A DNA stretch of 64,000 nucleotides from Burkholderia pyrrocinia (GCF_018417535.1 NZ_CP070978.1:372001-436000); one strand, 5' to 3'. Shown: positions 15,907-25,822, counted from the first letter of the stretch. The notes: generated by a model from the letters alone, not told the origin. Translations and numbers: made by a program.

Positions 15907-16407
15907 ATGACCCTCATCGAATCGCTGGAAACGCGCGTGCGCAGGCTGGAGGATGCCGATGCGATCCGCCGGCTGAAGGCGCGCTACTTCACCTGTTGCG
16001 ACCGCAAGGATCCGCAAGGGATGCGCGACTGCTTCGCGCCCGGCCGCGTGCGCATCGACTACGGCCGGATCGGGACGTTCGATACGCGCGACGCGCTGGT
16101 CGACGTGTTCGAACGGCTCGGCTGCCATCCCAACATCGTCGAGATGCACCACGGCGTGAATCCCGATATCACCGTGCTCGACGACACGCATGCGCGCGGC
16201 ACATGGGGCCTGCACTACCAGATGATCGACACGAACGCGCGCACGCTCACGCAGCTCGGCGCGTACTACGACGACGAATACCGGAAGGTCGACGGCGAAT
16301 GGAAGATCGCGGGCACGCGCTGCGTCGTCACGTCGACGCTGTCGGCCCGCTACGAAGGCGATGCGCCGGGCGTGCTGTTCGCCGGCGCGCCGCCGCCGGC
16401 TGCCTGA
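15907..16407 (+). CDS. SnoaL-like (NTF2-fold) protein
   Basis: This 166-aa SnoaL_4-type protein starts MTLIESLETRVRRLEDADAI, with RLKARYFTCCDRKD, DCFAPGRVRIDYG, MHHGVNPDITVLDD and YYDDEYRKVDGEWKIAGTRC in family order. The start was set at ATG 15907, which has AAGGAGACGGG before it, rather than at an upstream in-frame ATG at 15826. It heads a plus-strand operon with three SDR genes (16458-18957) and is divergent from another SnoaL gene. It probably catalyses a hydration, dehydration or isomerisation in the same pathway. Confidence 0.82.
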   Translation: MTLIESLETRVRRLEDADAIRRLKARYFTCCDRKDPQGMRDCFAPGRVRIDYGRIGTFDTRDALVDVFERLGCHPNIVEMHHGVNPDITVLDDTHARGTWGLHYQMIDTNARTLTQLGAYYDDEYRKVDGEWKIAGTRCVVTSTLSARYEGDAPGVLFAGAPPPAA

Positions 16408-16457
16408 CGCACGCCATCGCCACGCACGTGGCGGACATTCCACAGGAGACATCGAAC

Positions 16458-17324
16458 ATGACACAGAACCACGATGCGCCGGTTGCCGTCGTGACGGGCG
16501 CATCGCGCGGCGCGGGCAAGGGCATCGCGCGCGCGCTCGGCGCGGCCGGCATGACCGTCTACGTGACGGGCCGCTCGCAGAACGAAGGCGATGCGCCGCT
16601 GCCCGGCACGATTCACGAGACCGCGCGCGAGATCGACGCGCTCGGCGGCCGCGGGATCGCGGTGGCCTGCGACCACGCGGACGACGCGCAGGTGAAGGCG
16701 CTGTTCGAGCGCGTCGAACGCGACAGCGGGCGGCTCGACATCCTCGTCAACAACGCGACCTACCTGCACGACCAGCTGATCCTGCCGGGCCCGTTCTGGG
16801 AAAAGTCGCTCGACCTCGTGAACATCCTCGACGTCGGGCTGCGCTCGGCCTACGTCGCGAGCTGGCACGCGGCGCCGCTGATGGCGAAGCGCCGCAGCGG
16901 GCTGATCGCGTTCACGTCGTCGTTCGGCGCGAGCTGCTACATGCACGGTGCGGCCTACGGCGCGCAGAAATCCGGCGTCGACAAATTCGCGAAGGACATG
17001 GCCGTCGACCTGAAACCGTTCGACGTCGCGGCCGTGTCGATCTGGATGGGCCCGCTGCGCACCGAACGGACGACGCGCGTGTGGGACGAGCATCCGGATC
17101 TCTACAAGGAATTCTCGCTCGTCGCCGAAAGCCCGGAATTCACGGGCCGCGTGATTCACGCGATCCACGGCGATCCGCAGCGCATGGCGCTGTCGGGGCA
17201 GGTGCTGGTGGGCGCGGAAGCCGCGCTGCAGTACGGCATCGCCGATCTCGACGGCAAGCAGCCGCCGTCGTACCGCGAACTGCTCGGCGGGCCCGTGCAG
17301 GCCCACCCGGCGATCGTCGCTTAA
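16458..17324 (+). CDS. SDR-family oxidoreductase
   Basis: This 288-aa SDR begins MTQNHDAPVAVVTGASRGAG. The cofactor loop TGASRGAGKG, NNATY in place of NNAG, the serine strand AFTSSFGASC and catalytic YGAQK are visible. C-terminal residues 190-288 are longer than in a minimal SDR. The motif order and the long C-terminal part resemble the DHRS1-like subgroup of SDRs. ACAGGAGAC precedes the ATG at 16458. The following SDR gene starts 9 bp after its stop. Confidence 0.86.
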   Translation: MTQNHDAPVAVVTGASRGAGKGIARALGAAGMTVYVTGRSQNEGDAPLPGTIHETAREIDALGGRGIAVACDHADDAQVKALFERVERDSGRLDILVNNATYLHDQLILPGPFWEKSLDLVNILDVGLRSAYVASWHAAPLMAKRRSGLIAFTSSFGASCYMHGAAYGAQKSGVDKFAKDMAVDLKPFDVAAVSIWMGPLRTERTTRVWDEHPDLYKEFSLVAESPEFTGRVIHAIHGDPQRMALSGQVLVGAEAALQYGIADLDGKQPPSYRELLGGPVQAHPAIVA

Positions 17325-17333
17325 GGAGTGCGC

Positions 17334-18089
17334 ATGGGCATCCTGAAAGGCAAGGTCGCGCTCGTGACGGGCGCGGGGCAGGGCGTCGGCCAGGGCGTCG
17401 CGCATGCGCTCGCGGCCGAAGGTGCGCACGTCGCGGTGGTCGGTCGCACGCGCGACAAGCTGGTAGCCACCTGCGACGCGATCCGCGCACGCGGCGGTAT
17501 CGCGGAGCCGTTCGTGTGCGACGTGATGGCCGCCGCGCAGATCGCGGCTTGCGTCGACGCGGTCGTCGAGCGGTTCGGCGGCGTGCAGATCCTGATCAAC
17601 AACGCGCAGGTCGTGCCGCTCGGCCGCCTGCTCGACGTGACCGATGCGGATTTTCTGGCGGGGCTCGAATCGGGGCCGATCGCGACGCTGCGGATGATGC
17701 GCGCGTGTCATCCGCACTTGAAGGGCGACGGCGTGATCGTCAATTTTGCGTCGTCGGCCGCGGTGCGCTGGGATGCGTCCGGTTACGGCGCGTATGCGGC
17801 GACCAAGGAGGCGATTCGAGCGCTGACGCGCGCGGCCGCATGCGAATGGGGTGCGGACGGCATCCGCGTGAACGCGGTCGCGCCGCATGCGTTGTCGCCA
17901 GGCCTGAAGGGCTGGGTCGATGCGAATCCGCAGGAAGCCGCCGCGTTCTTCCGCACGATCCCGCTCGGCCGCGTCGGCGACTGCGAGCAGGACATCGGGC
18001 GCGCGATCGTGTTTCTCGCGAGCCGCGACGCCGCGTATCTGACGGGCGCGACGCTGCCGCTCGACGGCGGGCAGGCTTACTGGGGCTGA
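17334..18089 (+). CDS. SDR-family oxidoreductase
   Basis: This 251-aa SDR has the cofactor loop TGAGQGVGQG, NNAQ at the position of NNAG, serine strand VNFASSAAV and catalytic YAATK. It ends in the typical LTGATLPLDGGQAYWG, which is diagnostic of complete classical SDRs. AAGGAGTGCGC precedes ATG 17334, only 9 bp after the upstream SDR stop. The NNAG-to-NNAQ change is tolerated in other SDRs. It acts in a pathway with its two SDR neighbours and a SnoaL protein; substrate unknown. Confidence 0.86.
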   Translation: MGILKGKVALVTGAGQGVGQGVAHALAAEGAHVAVVGRTRDKLVATCDAIRARGGIAEPFVCDVMAAAQIAACVDAVVERFGGVQILINNAQVVPLGRLLDVTDADFLAGLESGPIATLRMMRACHPHLKGDGVIVNFASSAAVRWDASGYGAYAATKEAIRALTRAAACEWGADGIRVNAVAPHALSPGLKGWVDANPQEAAAFFRTIPLGRVGDCEQDIGRAIVFLASRDAAYLTGATLPLDGGQAYWG

Positions 18090-18180
18090 CGGCGCGCGGC
18101 GCGAGCTACGCACCAATCATGGGTCCGGCATTCACGCTTGCGCGCGGCGGCCGGCAAACCGGAATCGAAGAGAGGACGAC

Positions 18181-18957
18181 ATGGGTCGACTGGAAGGAAA
18201 AGTAGCGATCGTCACGGGCGGCGCGCGCGGAATGGGCGCGGCGACATGCAGGCTGTTCGTCGAAGAGGGCGCGCGCGTCGTGATCGGCGACGTGCTCGAT
18301 GCGGAAGGCGAAGCGCTCGCGCGCGAACTAGGCGACACGGCGCGCTTCATGCGGCTCGATGTCGCCGACGAAGCGAACTGGGCGCGCGTGGCCGAAGCGA
18401 CGGTCGAGCAGTTCGGCTGCATCGACGTGCTCGTCAACAACGCGGCCGTGCTGACGTTCGGCGGCATCACCGAGCTGTCGAAACGCGATTTCGAGCGCGC
18501 GGTATCGATCAATCTCGTCGGCACGTTCGTTGGCATCCGCACGGTTGCGACGCGCATGATCGCGCAGAAGAGCGGATCGATCGTCAACATCTCGTCGGTG
18601 GACGGGCTGCGCGGCGTGAATGCGCTTGCCGCGTACGTGTCGAGCAAGTGGGGCGTGCGCGGGCTGACGAAGGTCGCGGCGCTCGAACTCGGCCACCAGG
18701 GCGTGCGCGTGAATTCGATCCATCCCGGCGGCGTGAACACGGTGATGTCGAACCCGACCGGCGCGCCGCTCGAGGAAATCAACAAGCACTATGCGAACGT
18801 GCCGCTGCAGCGCGTCGGCCTGCCCGACGAGATCGCACGCGCGACGCTGTTCCTCGCGAGCGACGAAGCGTCGTACTGCAACGGTGCCGAACTGGCCGTC
18901 GACGGCGGGATGGCGGCGGGCGCGTATTACCCCGGATTGCCGGGCGCGCCGTTTTGA
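18181..18957 (+). CDS. SDR-family oxidoreductase (hydroxysteroid-dehydrogenase-like)
   Basis: This 258-aa classical SDR has TGGARGMGAATCRLF, an acidic residue after strand 2 (VIGDVLD, NAD-type), NNAAV, INISSVDGL, catalytic YVSSK and the ending CNGAELAVDGGMAAGAYY. The overall pattern is the one seen in 3alpha/20beta-hydroxysteroid dehydrogenases and many alicyclic alcohol dehydrogenases. GAGAGGACGAC precedes ATG 18181. It closes the plus-strand SnoaL/SDR operon. Specificity cannot be assigned from sequence. Confidence 0.87.
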   Translation: MGRLEGKVAIVTGGARGMGAATCRLFVEEGARVVIGDVLDAEGEALARELGDTARFMRLDVADEANWARVAEATVEQFGCIDVLVNNAAVLTFGGITELSKRDFERAVSINLVGTFVGIRTVATRMIAQKSGSIVNISSVDGLRGVNALAAYVSSKWGVRGLTKVAALELGHQGVRVNSIHPGGVNTVMSNPTGAPLEEINKHYANVPLQRVGLPDEIARATLFLASDEASYCNGAELAVDGGMAAGAYYPGLPGAPF

Positions 18958-19484
18958 GCAGTGGCGTACATCACGCGTTCTAGCCAGATGTTTGTGTACG
19001 CAACCTAATTCAGGGTTTGCCTGAGTAGCGAAAACGCGAATTCGCCGGGCGCGCATGTGCAATTTTCATGCGCGCAGCCGGCGGGCCGAACTTGGCGGTT
19101 TCGCCAAACCCTTGTCCGACGGACGTTCCGCGCGTTTCGTCCCCGACAGCGATCGCATCGACGCAGTCAAATTGGCTTGCCGGCAACGCATGTGCCTGCA
19201 CGCCGTCACAGTTGTTTCTTGTTGCAACGCAACGCCCGCTCAATAACGGCGATGGTATGCTGGCCGGCATGGAAGTTGTAAGGCAGGTTGCATGCATGGC
19301 GAAACTCGCGTTCGCATCTTCTAACGAGACATCACATCCTCTCGCCCGCACCGCGGCATCGACACGCGCACAGTTCGCGTGCCCCGCGTTGCGCGTTGCT
19401 GCGTCCTGCATTCCGATCGCATTCCCCATCTGGCGGGCTCACCCCGCAACCCCCATCCCCGCCCAATAATCTGGAGACATTCCC
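18958..19484. promoter_or_regulatory. Leader/promoter region of pckG
   Basis: 527 bp with no convincing gene. It is AT-richer than the coding DNA around it and must hold the pckG promoter. No operator for a known regulator could be recognised with confidence. Confidence 0.4.
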
Positions 19485-21350
19485 ATGTCGCAAAACAATC
19501 TGGCCGAAGCAACACACGGCCCGCTGATCGCTCCCCCGGCCTTCGTCAAACATCGCAAGCTGATCGACTGGGTGTCGCGTATCGCGGCGCTTACCGAGCC
19601 CGAGCATATCGTGTGGTGCGACGGTTCGCAGGAAGAAAACGATGCGCTGTGCCAGGTGATGGTCGACCAGGGCACGCTCAAGCGCCTGAATCCGGCGAAG
19701 CGCCCGAACTCGTATCTCGCGCAATCCGATCCGTCCGACGTTGCACGCGTCGAAGATCGCACGTTCATCTGCGCGGCATCGCGCGACGACGTCGGCCCGA
19801 CCAACAACTGGGTCGAGCCCGCCGAAATGCGCGAGACGCTCAACGGCCTGTTCCGCGGTTCGATGCGCGGCCGCACGCTGTACGTGGTGCCGTTCTCGAT
19901 GGGCCCGCTCGGCTCGCCGATCGCGCACGTCGGCGTCGAGCTGTCCGACAGCCCGTACGTTGCGGTGAACATGCGGATCATGACGCGCATGGGTCGCGAC
20001 GTGTACGACGTGCTCGGCGAGGACGGCGAGTTCGTGCCGTGCGTGCACAGCGTCGGCCATCCGCTCGAAGCGGGCCAGCAGGACGTGCCGTGGCCGTGCA
20101 ACCCGGTCAAGTACATCGTGCATTTCCCCGAGACGCGCGAGATCTGGAGCTTCGGCTCGGGCTACGGCGGCAACGCGCTGCTCGGCAAGAAGTGCTTCGC
20201 GCTGCGCATCGCGTCGACGATGGGCCGCGACCAGGGCTGGCTCGCCGAACACATGCTGATCCTCGGCGTGACGTCGCCGGCCGGCAAGAAGTATCACGTC
20301 GCCGCCGCGTTCCCGTCCGCGTGCGGCAAGACCAACTTCGCGATGCTGATTCCGCCGCAGGGCTTCAACGGCTGGAAGGTCACGACGATCGGCGACGACA
20401 TCGCGTGGCTGAAACCGGGCCGCGACGGTCGCCTGTACGCGATCAACCCGGAAGCCGGCTTCTTCGGCGTCGCGCCGGGCACCGGCGTGAAGACCAACCC
20501 GAACGCGATCTCGACGCTGACGGAAAACGTGATCTTCACGAACGTCGCGCTGACGGAAGACGGCGACGTGTGGTGGGAAGGGCTGACCGACACGCCGCCC
20601 GCGAAGCTGACCGACTGGCAGGGCAACCCGTGGACGCCCGAGATTGACAAGGAAACGGGCCGCAAGGCCGCGCACCCGAATTCGCGCTTCACGGCGCCGG
20701 CCGCGCAGTGCCCGTCGATCGACGCGGATTGGGAGAACCCGGCCGGCGTGGCGATCGACGCGTTCATCTTCGGCGGCCGCCGCTCGACGACCGTGCCGCT
20801 CGTGACCGAGGCGCGCGACTGGGTCGAAGGCGTGTACATGGCCGCGACGATGGGCTCGGAGACGACGGCCGCGGCAGTCGGCCAGCAGGGCATCGTGCGC
20901 CGCGACCCGTTCGCGATGCTGCCGTTCTGCGGCTACAACGTCAGCGATTATTTCGCGCACTGGCTGAAACTCGGCAAGCAGCTCGAAGGCGCGGGCGCGA
21001 CGTTGCCGAAGATCTACTGCGTGAACTGGTTCCGCAAGGACGCGAACGGCAAGTTCGTGTGGCCGGGCTTCGGCGAGAACATGCGGGTGCTGAAGTGGAT
21101 GCTCGACCGTCTCGAAGGCACCGGCGGTGGCGGCGAACATGCGTTCGGCGTGTCGCCCGCGTATGAAGACCTGCACTGGGACGGGCTCGATTTCACGCGC
21201 GAACAGTTCGACGCGGTGACGTCGATGAACGCCGACGAATGGCGCGAGGAACTGAAGCTGCACGCGGCGCTGTTCGACATGCTGAAGCTGCGTTTGCCGG
21301 CTGAAATGACCGACACGATGAAGAAGATCGAACAGCGCCTCGGCGCCTGA
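19485..21350 (+). CDS. pckG: Phosphoenolpyruvate carboxykinase, GTP-dependent
   Basis: This 621-aa enzyme has the normal length for GTP-type PEPCK. The kinase P-loop FPSACGKTN spans residues 276-284; the cysteine inside it is the hallmark of GTP enzymes. [10 protein letters not shown] and [20 protein letters not shown] near the start, GDDIAWL and [14 protein letters not shown] (metal and PEP loops), IFGGRR and CVNWFRKD all follow in family order. The enzyme converts oxaloacetate and GTP to PEP, GDP and CO2, the entry step of gluconeogenesis on C4 acids and amino acids. It is monocistronic, with its own terminator. Confidence 0.97.
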   Translation: MSQNNLAEATHGPLIAPPAFVKHRKLIDWVSRIAALTEPEHIVWCDGSQEENDALCQVMVDQGTLKRLNPAKRPNSYLAQSDPSDVARVEDRTFICAASRDDVGPTNNWVEPAEMRETLNGLFRGSMRGRTLYVVPFSMGPLGSPIAHVGVELSDSPYVAVNMRIMTRMGRDVYDVLGEDGEFVPCVHSVGHPLEAGQQDVPWPCNPVKYIVHFPETREIWSFGSGYGGNALLGKKCFALRIASTMGRDQGWLAEHMLILGVTSPAGKKYHVAAAFPSACGKTNFAMLIPPQGFNGWKVTTIGDDIAWLKPGRDGRLYAINPEAGFFGVAPGTGVKTNPNAISTLTENVIFTNVALTEDGDVWWEGLTDTPPAKLTDWQGNPWTPEIDKETGRKAAHPNSRFTAPAAQCPSIDADWENPAGVAIDAFIFGGRRSTTVPLVTEARDWVEGVYMAATMGSETTAAAVGQQGIVRRDPFAMLPFCGYNVSDYFAHWLKLGKQLEGAGATLPKIYCVNWFRKDANGKFVWPGFGENMRVLKWMLDRLEGTGGGGEHAFGVSPAYEDLHWDGLDFTREQFDAVTSMNADEWREELKLHAALFDMLKLRLPAEMTDTMKKIEQRLGA

Positions 21351-21385
21351 CGATCCGCATCGGCGCATCGGCGCATCGACCCCGA

Positions 21386-21426
21386 CGTCCCGCCGCCGGC
21401 ATCCATCGCCGGCGGCGGGACGTTTT
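21386..21426 (+). terminator. Strong intrinsic terminator after pckG
   Basis: A perfect 15-bp stem, CGTCCCGCCGCCGGC (21386-21400) with its complement at 21408-21422, has a 7-base loop and a TTTT tract. It lies between convergent genes, but the T tract serves the plus strand (pckG). Confidence 0.9.
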
Positions 21427-21440
21427 CGCATCGATGCCGC

Positions 21441-22349
21441 TTACTGCGCGCTGCAATGCGCGACGACTTCGTCGACCGCGCGCTGCACGTCGCCGCGCCG
21501 GTAGCGCAGCAGCGCGATGTCGGCCGGATCGGGTTCGTACGACACGACGTTGCCGCGCCCCGTGTAGATCGCGATGTCGGGCAGCAGCGGATGCTCCTGG
21601 TCGAGCGACGGCACATCCCGCGGGTTGCCGGCCGCGCGGAAGAACGCTGCGAAGTAGTCGGCGAAGCTGAGGTTCTCGTCGCCGACGAGGTAGGCCTTGC
21701 CCGCTTCGCCGCGCTGCAGTGCGCCCCAGATCGCTTCCGACAGCGATTGCGTCGAGATGAAGTTGCTGCCGCCGGCCGGCCCGTACACGGGCAGCCCCGC
21801 GAGCCGGCCCTCCGCATAGCCCGTGTACGCGGCGAACATCTCGTTGCGCAGCCCCGGCACCGACCCGACCACGAACGGCGCATTGACGCTGCACACCGAG
21901 AACGACGGCGTCGCGAGCGCGCGCACGCGTTCGTCGGCGAGATGGCGCGAGCGCACGTACGGCACCGTATCGACGAGCGCGGGCGCGACCTGCGGATAGA
22001 AACTGCCGACCAGCACCGCGCGCTTCACGCCCGCGTCGCGCGCGAGCGCGAAGAAGCGCGGCACCGCGTCGACGTTCGCGCGTTCCCAGTGCGCGGCTTC
22101 GTCGGTGCCGGGCGGCAGGTGGCGGATGTCGTTGCCGGCCGCGAACACGACCGCGTCGAACGGCGCGAGATCGTCGCGCGTGAAGTTGCCGGCCACGTAG
22201 TCGCGCAGCAGCACGTCGAACTGCGCGAGCGCGCTGCCGGCCGCGGGCGGCTTGCGCGCGGCGAGCGTGACATGGTTGCCCTGCGCGCGCAGGTGCAGCG
22301 CGGCATGGCCGCCGATGAGGCCGGTGCCGCCGATGATCAGGATCTTCAT
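21441..22349 (-). CDS. NAD(P)-dependent epimerase/dehydratase (extended SDR)
   Basis: This 302-aa extended SDR starts MKILIIGGTGLIGGHAALHL, the Gly-x-x-Gly-x-x-Gly cofactor motif at the N-terminus. VVFAAGNDIRHLPPGT and VKRAVLVGSFYPQVAP follow. The catalytic Tyr-Lys pair of classical extended SDRs is not clear (a Y-V-R-S-R stretch lies there), so it may be an atypical NmrA-like or reductase member. GAGACACC precedes ATG 22349. It is the last gene of the minus-strand SnoaL/SDR operon starting at 25374. Confidence 0.8.
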   Translation of the reverse strand: MKILIIGGTGLIGGHAALHLRAQGNHVTLAARKPPAAGSALAQFDVLLRDYVAGNFTRDDLAPFDAVVFAAGNDIRHLPPGTDEAAHWERANVDAVPRFFALARDAGVKRAVLVGSFYPQVAPALVDTVPYVRSRHLADERVRALATPSFSVCSVNAPFVVGSVPGLRNEMFAAYTGYAEGRLAGLPVYGPAGGSNFISTQSLSEAIWGALQRGEAGKAYLVGDENLSFADYFAAFFRAAGNPRDVPSLDQEHPLLPDIAIYTGRGNVVSYEPDPADIALLRYRRGDVQRAVDEVVAHCSAQ

Positions 22350-22423
22350 GGTGTCTCCGATGGCGGCGCTGGCGCGCCGCGTGAAATGAACGGGGGAAGC
22401 CGCAAGCGCGTGCGCTGCGTCGT

Positions 22424-23260
22424 TCAGAAATTGAAGCCGTTGCCCGTGACGACGGGCATGTTGGTCCAGAAGCCGTTCGGGTCGCGATACCAGCCGGCCG
22501 CCGCGAGTGCGCCGCCGTCGACGTGCAGCGTCGTGCCGGTGACCCATGCGGCGAGCGGGCTCGCAAGGAACAGCGCGGCGCCCGCGATGTCGCCGGCAGC
22601 GCCGAAGCGTCCGAGCGGAATCCAGCGCGGGATGTGCGCGTGGTGCTCGGCCGCGACCATCGCGCTGACGGGCACCTGCGGCGTCTCGGTGGTTTCGGGC
22701 GCGATCTGGTTCACGCGGATGCCGGCCGGCCCGAGTTCGAGCGCGAGGCTTTTCGTGAAGCCGGTCAGCGCGGCCTTGAACGACGCGTACACGGTGCAGT
22801 TCGGAATCGCGCGGAAGCCCTCGATCGACGACACGCCGACGATGCTGCTGCCCGCGCCGCGCTTGCGCAGCAACGGCAGCATCGCACGCGTGACGGTGAA
22901 CACCTGGCGCAGGTTCACGTCGAACAGCCGCGCGATGTCGTCGTCGGTGCAGTCGTCGAACGGCTTCGCGATCTGCAGGAAATCGCCGACGTTGTTGACG
23001 AGCACGTCGAGGCCGCCGAAGCGTGCGTCGACCGTCCGCGCGAACGCGTCGACCTCGTCGCGGCGCGTGACGTCGACGGTGCCGACGAGCGCGTCGACGC
23101 CGGCGGCTTCGAGCACTTGTCGCACGTCCTGCGCGCGCGCCGCGTCGATTTCCGCCACGGCCACGCGAGCGCCCGCCGTGCCGAACGCTTCCGCACAGGC
23201 GCGGCCGATGCCTGCGCCGCCGCCGGTGACCAGCACGGTCTTGCCGGTGAATGAAATCAT
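22424..23260 (-). CDS. SDR-family oxidoreductase
   Basis: This 278-aa SDR begins MISFTGKTVLVTGGGAGIGR, with VAVAEID after strand 2 (NAD type), NNVGDF, VGVSSIEGF, catalytic YASFK and the ending VTGTTLHVDGGALAAAGWY plus a short extra tail. A related layout is seen in SDRs acting on cyclohexanol- or steroid-like alcohols. It is 37 bp downstream of the next SDR gene on the minus strand and 74 bp upstream of the epimerase gene, so it belongs to a five-gene operon. Confidence 0.86.
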   Translation of the reverse strand: MISFTGKTVLVTGGGAGIGRACAEAFGTAGARVAVAEIDAARAQDVRQVLEAAGVDALVGTVDVTRRDEVDAFARTVDARFGGLDVLVNNVGDFLQIAKPFDDCTDDDIARLFDVNLRQVFTVTRAMLPLLRKRGAGSSIVGVSSIEGFRAIPNCTVYASFKAALTGFTKSLALELGPAGIRVNQIAPETTETPQVPVSAMVAAEHHAHIPRWIPLGRFGAAGDIAGAALFLASPLAAWVTGTTLHVDGGALAAAGWYRDPNGFWTNMPVVTGNGFNF

Positions 23261-23297
23261 CGATGGACTCCTTTGGATGGGAGAGCGTCAAGCCGCG

Positions 23298-24056
23298 TCA
23301 CAGCGACGACACCAGTTGTGCGTTGTCGATCCGCAGTTCCGCGCCGTTCACGAAGCGCGATTCGTCGGACGCAAGGAACAGCACGAGATTCGCGACGTCC
23401 TGCGGGTCGCACATGCGCGCCATCGGATCGCTGCCGATGCCGAGCGCGGCCGGATCGAGATCGGGCATCAGCGCCTGCGTCATCGGCGTCCAGATCCCGT
23501 CCGGATGGATCGAGTTGCAGCGGATCCGGTAGCCGCTGCGCTTGCAGTGCACGGCGACGCTGCGTGCGAGTGCCGTTACCGCGCCTTTCGACCCGGTGTA
23601 CGCGCACATCATCGGCAGCCCGCCGAGCGCGGCGACCGACGACATCATCACGATCGAGCCTGGCGTGTCGTTGCCCTTCATCGCGCCGATCGCGTACTTG
23701 CAGCCGAGGAAATAGCCGTCCGCGTTGGTGCGCATCACGCGCCGCCACGTGTCGAGGCTCGTGTCCTCGATCGAGCCGACCGGGCAGATCGCCGCGTTGT
23801 TGACCAGTACGTCGAGACGGCCGAAGCGGTCGAGCGTCGACGCGATCGCGTGCCGCCAGCCGTCTTCGTCGGCAATGTCGTGGCGCACGAACAGCGCCGC
23901 GTCGCCGATCTCGCGGGCGAGCGCGCGGCCCGCATCCTCGTCGATGTCGGTCAGCACGACGCGCGCGCCTTCGGCGGCGAGCAGCAGCGCATCCGCGCGG
24001 CCGACGCCGCTTGCCGCGCCGGTGACCAGCGCGACCTTGTTTGCGACTCGATTCAT
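23298..24056 (-). CDS. SDR-family oxidoreductase
   Basis: This 252-aa classical SDR has TGAASGVGRADALLLAAEGA, VLTDID (Asp, NAD type), NNAAI, MMSSVAALG, catalytic YTGSK and the C-terminal NGAELRIDNAQLVSSL in place of the common DGG ending. It is the middle SDR of a three-SDR run on the minus strand, 40 bp after the upstream SDR stop. It is probably a secondary alcohol dehydrogenase in the same pathway as its neighbours. Substrate unknown. Confidence 0.86.
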   Translation of the reverse strand: MNRVANKVALVTGAASGVGRADALLLAAEGARVVLTDIDEDAGRALAREIGDAALFVRHDIADEDGWRHAIASTLDRFGRLDVLVNNAAICPVGSIEDTSLDTWRRVMRTNADGYFLGCKYAIGAMKGNDTPGSIVMMSSVAALGGLPMMCAYTGSKGAVTALARSVAVHCKRSGYRIRCNSIHPDGIWTPMTQALMPDLDPAALGIGSDPMARMCDPQDVANLVLFLASDESRFVNGAELRIDNAQLVSSL

Positions 24057-24096
24057 GGTCGGTCGATGTCCTGTGAGGTGGAAAGAAGGTGGGCGC

Positions 24097-24954
24097 TCAT
24101 GCGGCGCCCGGTGCGCGGCCGGCCTTGACCGCGTCGAGCGCGGCCGTGCCGTAGATCTGCGCGATCGTGTCGTCGACGCGCGGGTTCGTGCGCAGTTCGT
24201 GGCCGCCGTCGACCGCGAAGCTCTGGCCGGTCACCCAGCCCGACTCGGGGCCTGCGAGGTAGCGCACCGCATGCGCGATCGCTTCCGGTTCGCCGAGCGT
24301 GCCGAGCGGGATCTGTTCGAGAAAGCCGTCGACGAGCGCGCGGTTGTCGAACATCGGCGCGGTCGCTTCGGAGCGCGTGAGGCCCGGGCGTACCGCGTTT
24401 ACGCGGATCTTCGCGCCGGCCAGCTCCTCGGCCGCGCCGCGCACGAGCGCTTCGAGCGCGGCCTTCGCGGTGCAGTACGCGGACAGCCAGCGGAAATTGA
24501 TCCGCGCGGCGGTCGACGAGATGCAGACGATCGCGCCGCCGCCGCTGTCGGCCAGCCGCGGCGCCGCATGACGGATCGCGGCGAACGCGCTGTGCAGGTT
24601 CAGGTCGATTTCCGCGCGGAAGCTGTCGGCGTCGTGCAGCAGCAGCGGCCGGAACCCGGCGCCGCCGACGGTCGGCACGACGATGTCGAGGCGGTTGTCG
24701 AGCGCCCACGCGCAGTCGAGCGCGGCCTGCAGGTCGGCTTCGTCGCATGCGTCGCCCGCGTGGATCGCGACGCGGCTGCCGGGCATCGCGTCGGTCAGTT
24801 GCCGCTGCGCGCGTTCGAGCGCGTCGCGGCGGCGGCCCATCAGCACGACGGCCGCGCCGTCGGCGACGAGCGCGTGCGCACAGGCCGCGCCGATGCCGCC
24901 GGCGCCGCCCGTCACGAGCGCGGTGCGGCCTTCGAGGGGAAGGGAAGCGCGCAT
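24097..24954 (-). CDS. SDR-family oxidoreductase
   Basis: This 285-aa classical SDR starts MRASLPLEGRTALVTGGAGG. It has a basic residue pattern after strand 2 (VLMGRRRDAL, NADP type), PTVGG at the NNAG position, CISSTAARI, catalytic YCTAK and a tail of about 30 residues after GGHELRT. The NNAG change and the tail make it the most divergent of the set. It starts 3 bp after the stop of the SnoaL-like gene upstream, so the two are translationally close. Confidence 0.85.
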   Translation of the reverse strand: MRASLPLEGRTALVTGGAGGIGAACAHALVADGAAVVLMGRRRDALERAQRQLTDAMPGSRVAIHAGDACDEADLQAALDCAWALDNRLDIVVPTVGGAGFRPLLLHDADSFRAEIDLNLHSAFAAIRHAAPRLADSGGGAIVCISSTAARINFRWLSAYCTAKAALEALVRGAAEELAGAKIRVNAVRPGLTRSEATAPMFDNRALVDGFLEQIPLGTLGEPEAIAHAVRYLAGPESGWVTGQSFAVDGGHELRTNPRVDDTIAQIYGTAALDAVKAGRAPGAA

Positions 24955-24957
24955 CGT

Positions 24958-25374
24958 TCAGCCCTCCAGCGGCAGGTCCTGCGCCCAGTCGACGTGCAGC
25001 GTGCGCGCGGCGAAGCGCCACGTGCCGCCGTCGAACACGCAGCGGTCGCGATAGCGCAGCCCCCAGTCGAGCTTGCGCTTCACGCCGTCGCGCACATAGA
25101 CGTGGCACGCGACGCCGTAGGTCTCGACGTCGGCCTCGCCGCCGTCGAGCGTGACGAGCTGGTTGTGCACGTGATGCTGGGTCGTCTCGTAGCGCTCGAT
25201 CACGCGCATGCCCGCGACGATCGCATCGCGGTCGTCGAAGCGGAAGCCGGGGCCGGCAAGGGTCGCATTGTTGGTGAAGAGGCTGGTGAGCCGCGGCCAG
25301 TCGCGCCGGTCGACGGCTTGCGCGTAGCGGCACGCGAGTTCGTACAGCGCGTGGCGGGGATTCGAATCGGTCAT
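24958..25374 (-). CDS. SnoaL-like (NTF2-fold) protein
   Basis: This 138-aa SnoaL_4-type protein has RHALYELACRYAQAVDRRDW, SLFTNNATLAG, HHVHNQLVTLDG and YRDRCVFDGGTWRFAARTLH, all in family order. ATG 25374 was chosen because the helix starts just after it. It heads the minus-strand operon of three SDR enzymes and an epimerase. Three SnoaL-like genes within 10 kb, each beside SDR genes, suggest related pathway modules that arose by duplication or repeated recruitment. Confidence 0.8.
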   Translation of the reverse strand: MTDSNPRHALYELACRYAQAVDRRDWPRLTSLFTNNATLAGPGFRFDDRDAIVAGMRVIERYETTQHHVHNQLVTLDGGEADVETYGVACHVYVRDGVKRKLDWGLRYRDRCVFDGGTWRFAARTLHVDWAQDLPLEG

Positions 25375-25822
25375 GCATGCTCCCGTGGAGAAACGGAAAG
25401 AGTCGGCCGCGCCGCGAGTGCGGACGCGGCGGCATTGCGACTTCGATGCGCAGGTTCGCATCGAACCGATCGAGACTCGTCATCCATACGGAGCAGGGCG
25501 AGGGTCGGGGAAAACACCGGGGGCGGCAGCCGTGCGTTGCGCGATGGTGCGACGCAGCGGCCGACGCGCGGCCTGTGTCTGACGATTGGCTTGGCCGGTC
25601 GCGAAAGGCGCGCGACGTGTCGCATTTCCTCCACGCGTGCGAATCCGTTGCTCGCGATGTTGCGACGCGGCATGCCGTACGGCCTCCGCTCAGCGTTTGC
25701 CCCTAGTCGGAATGGACGATGGCTGGCGGCCGGGCACTGGCTACCGTGCAGTCATCCGGTGCGGCAGGCGATGCGCGCCGGACATGAACCGCACAAGCGG
25801 CCAACCGGAGGGGACGACGATC
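25375..25822. other. Intergenic region, divergent promoters, no supported gene
   Basis: 448 bp between the minus-strand SnoaL/SDR operon and a small secreted-protein gene. Short overlapping frames exist, but none has a ribosome binding site plus coding-like features. It presumably carries the operon promoter. Confidence 0.45.

Noticed and set aside
19485..21350. ATP-type PEPCK (pckA)
   Set aside because: The P-loop cysteine (FPSACGKTN), 621-aa length and other motifs fit the GTP-dependent family, not the ATP-dependent one.
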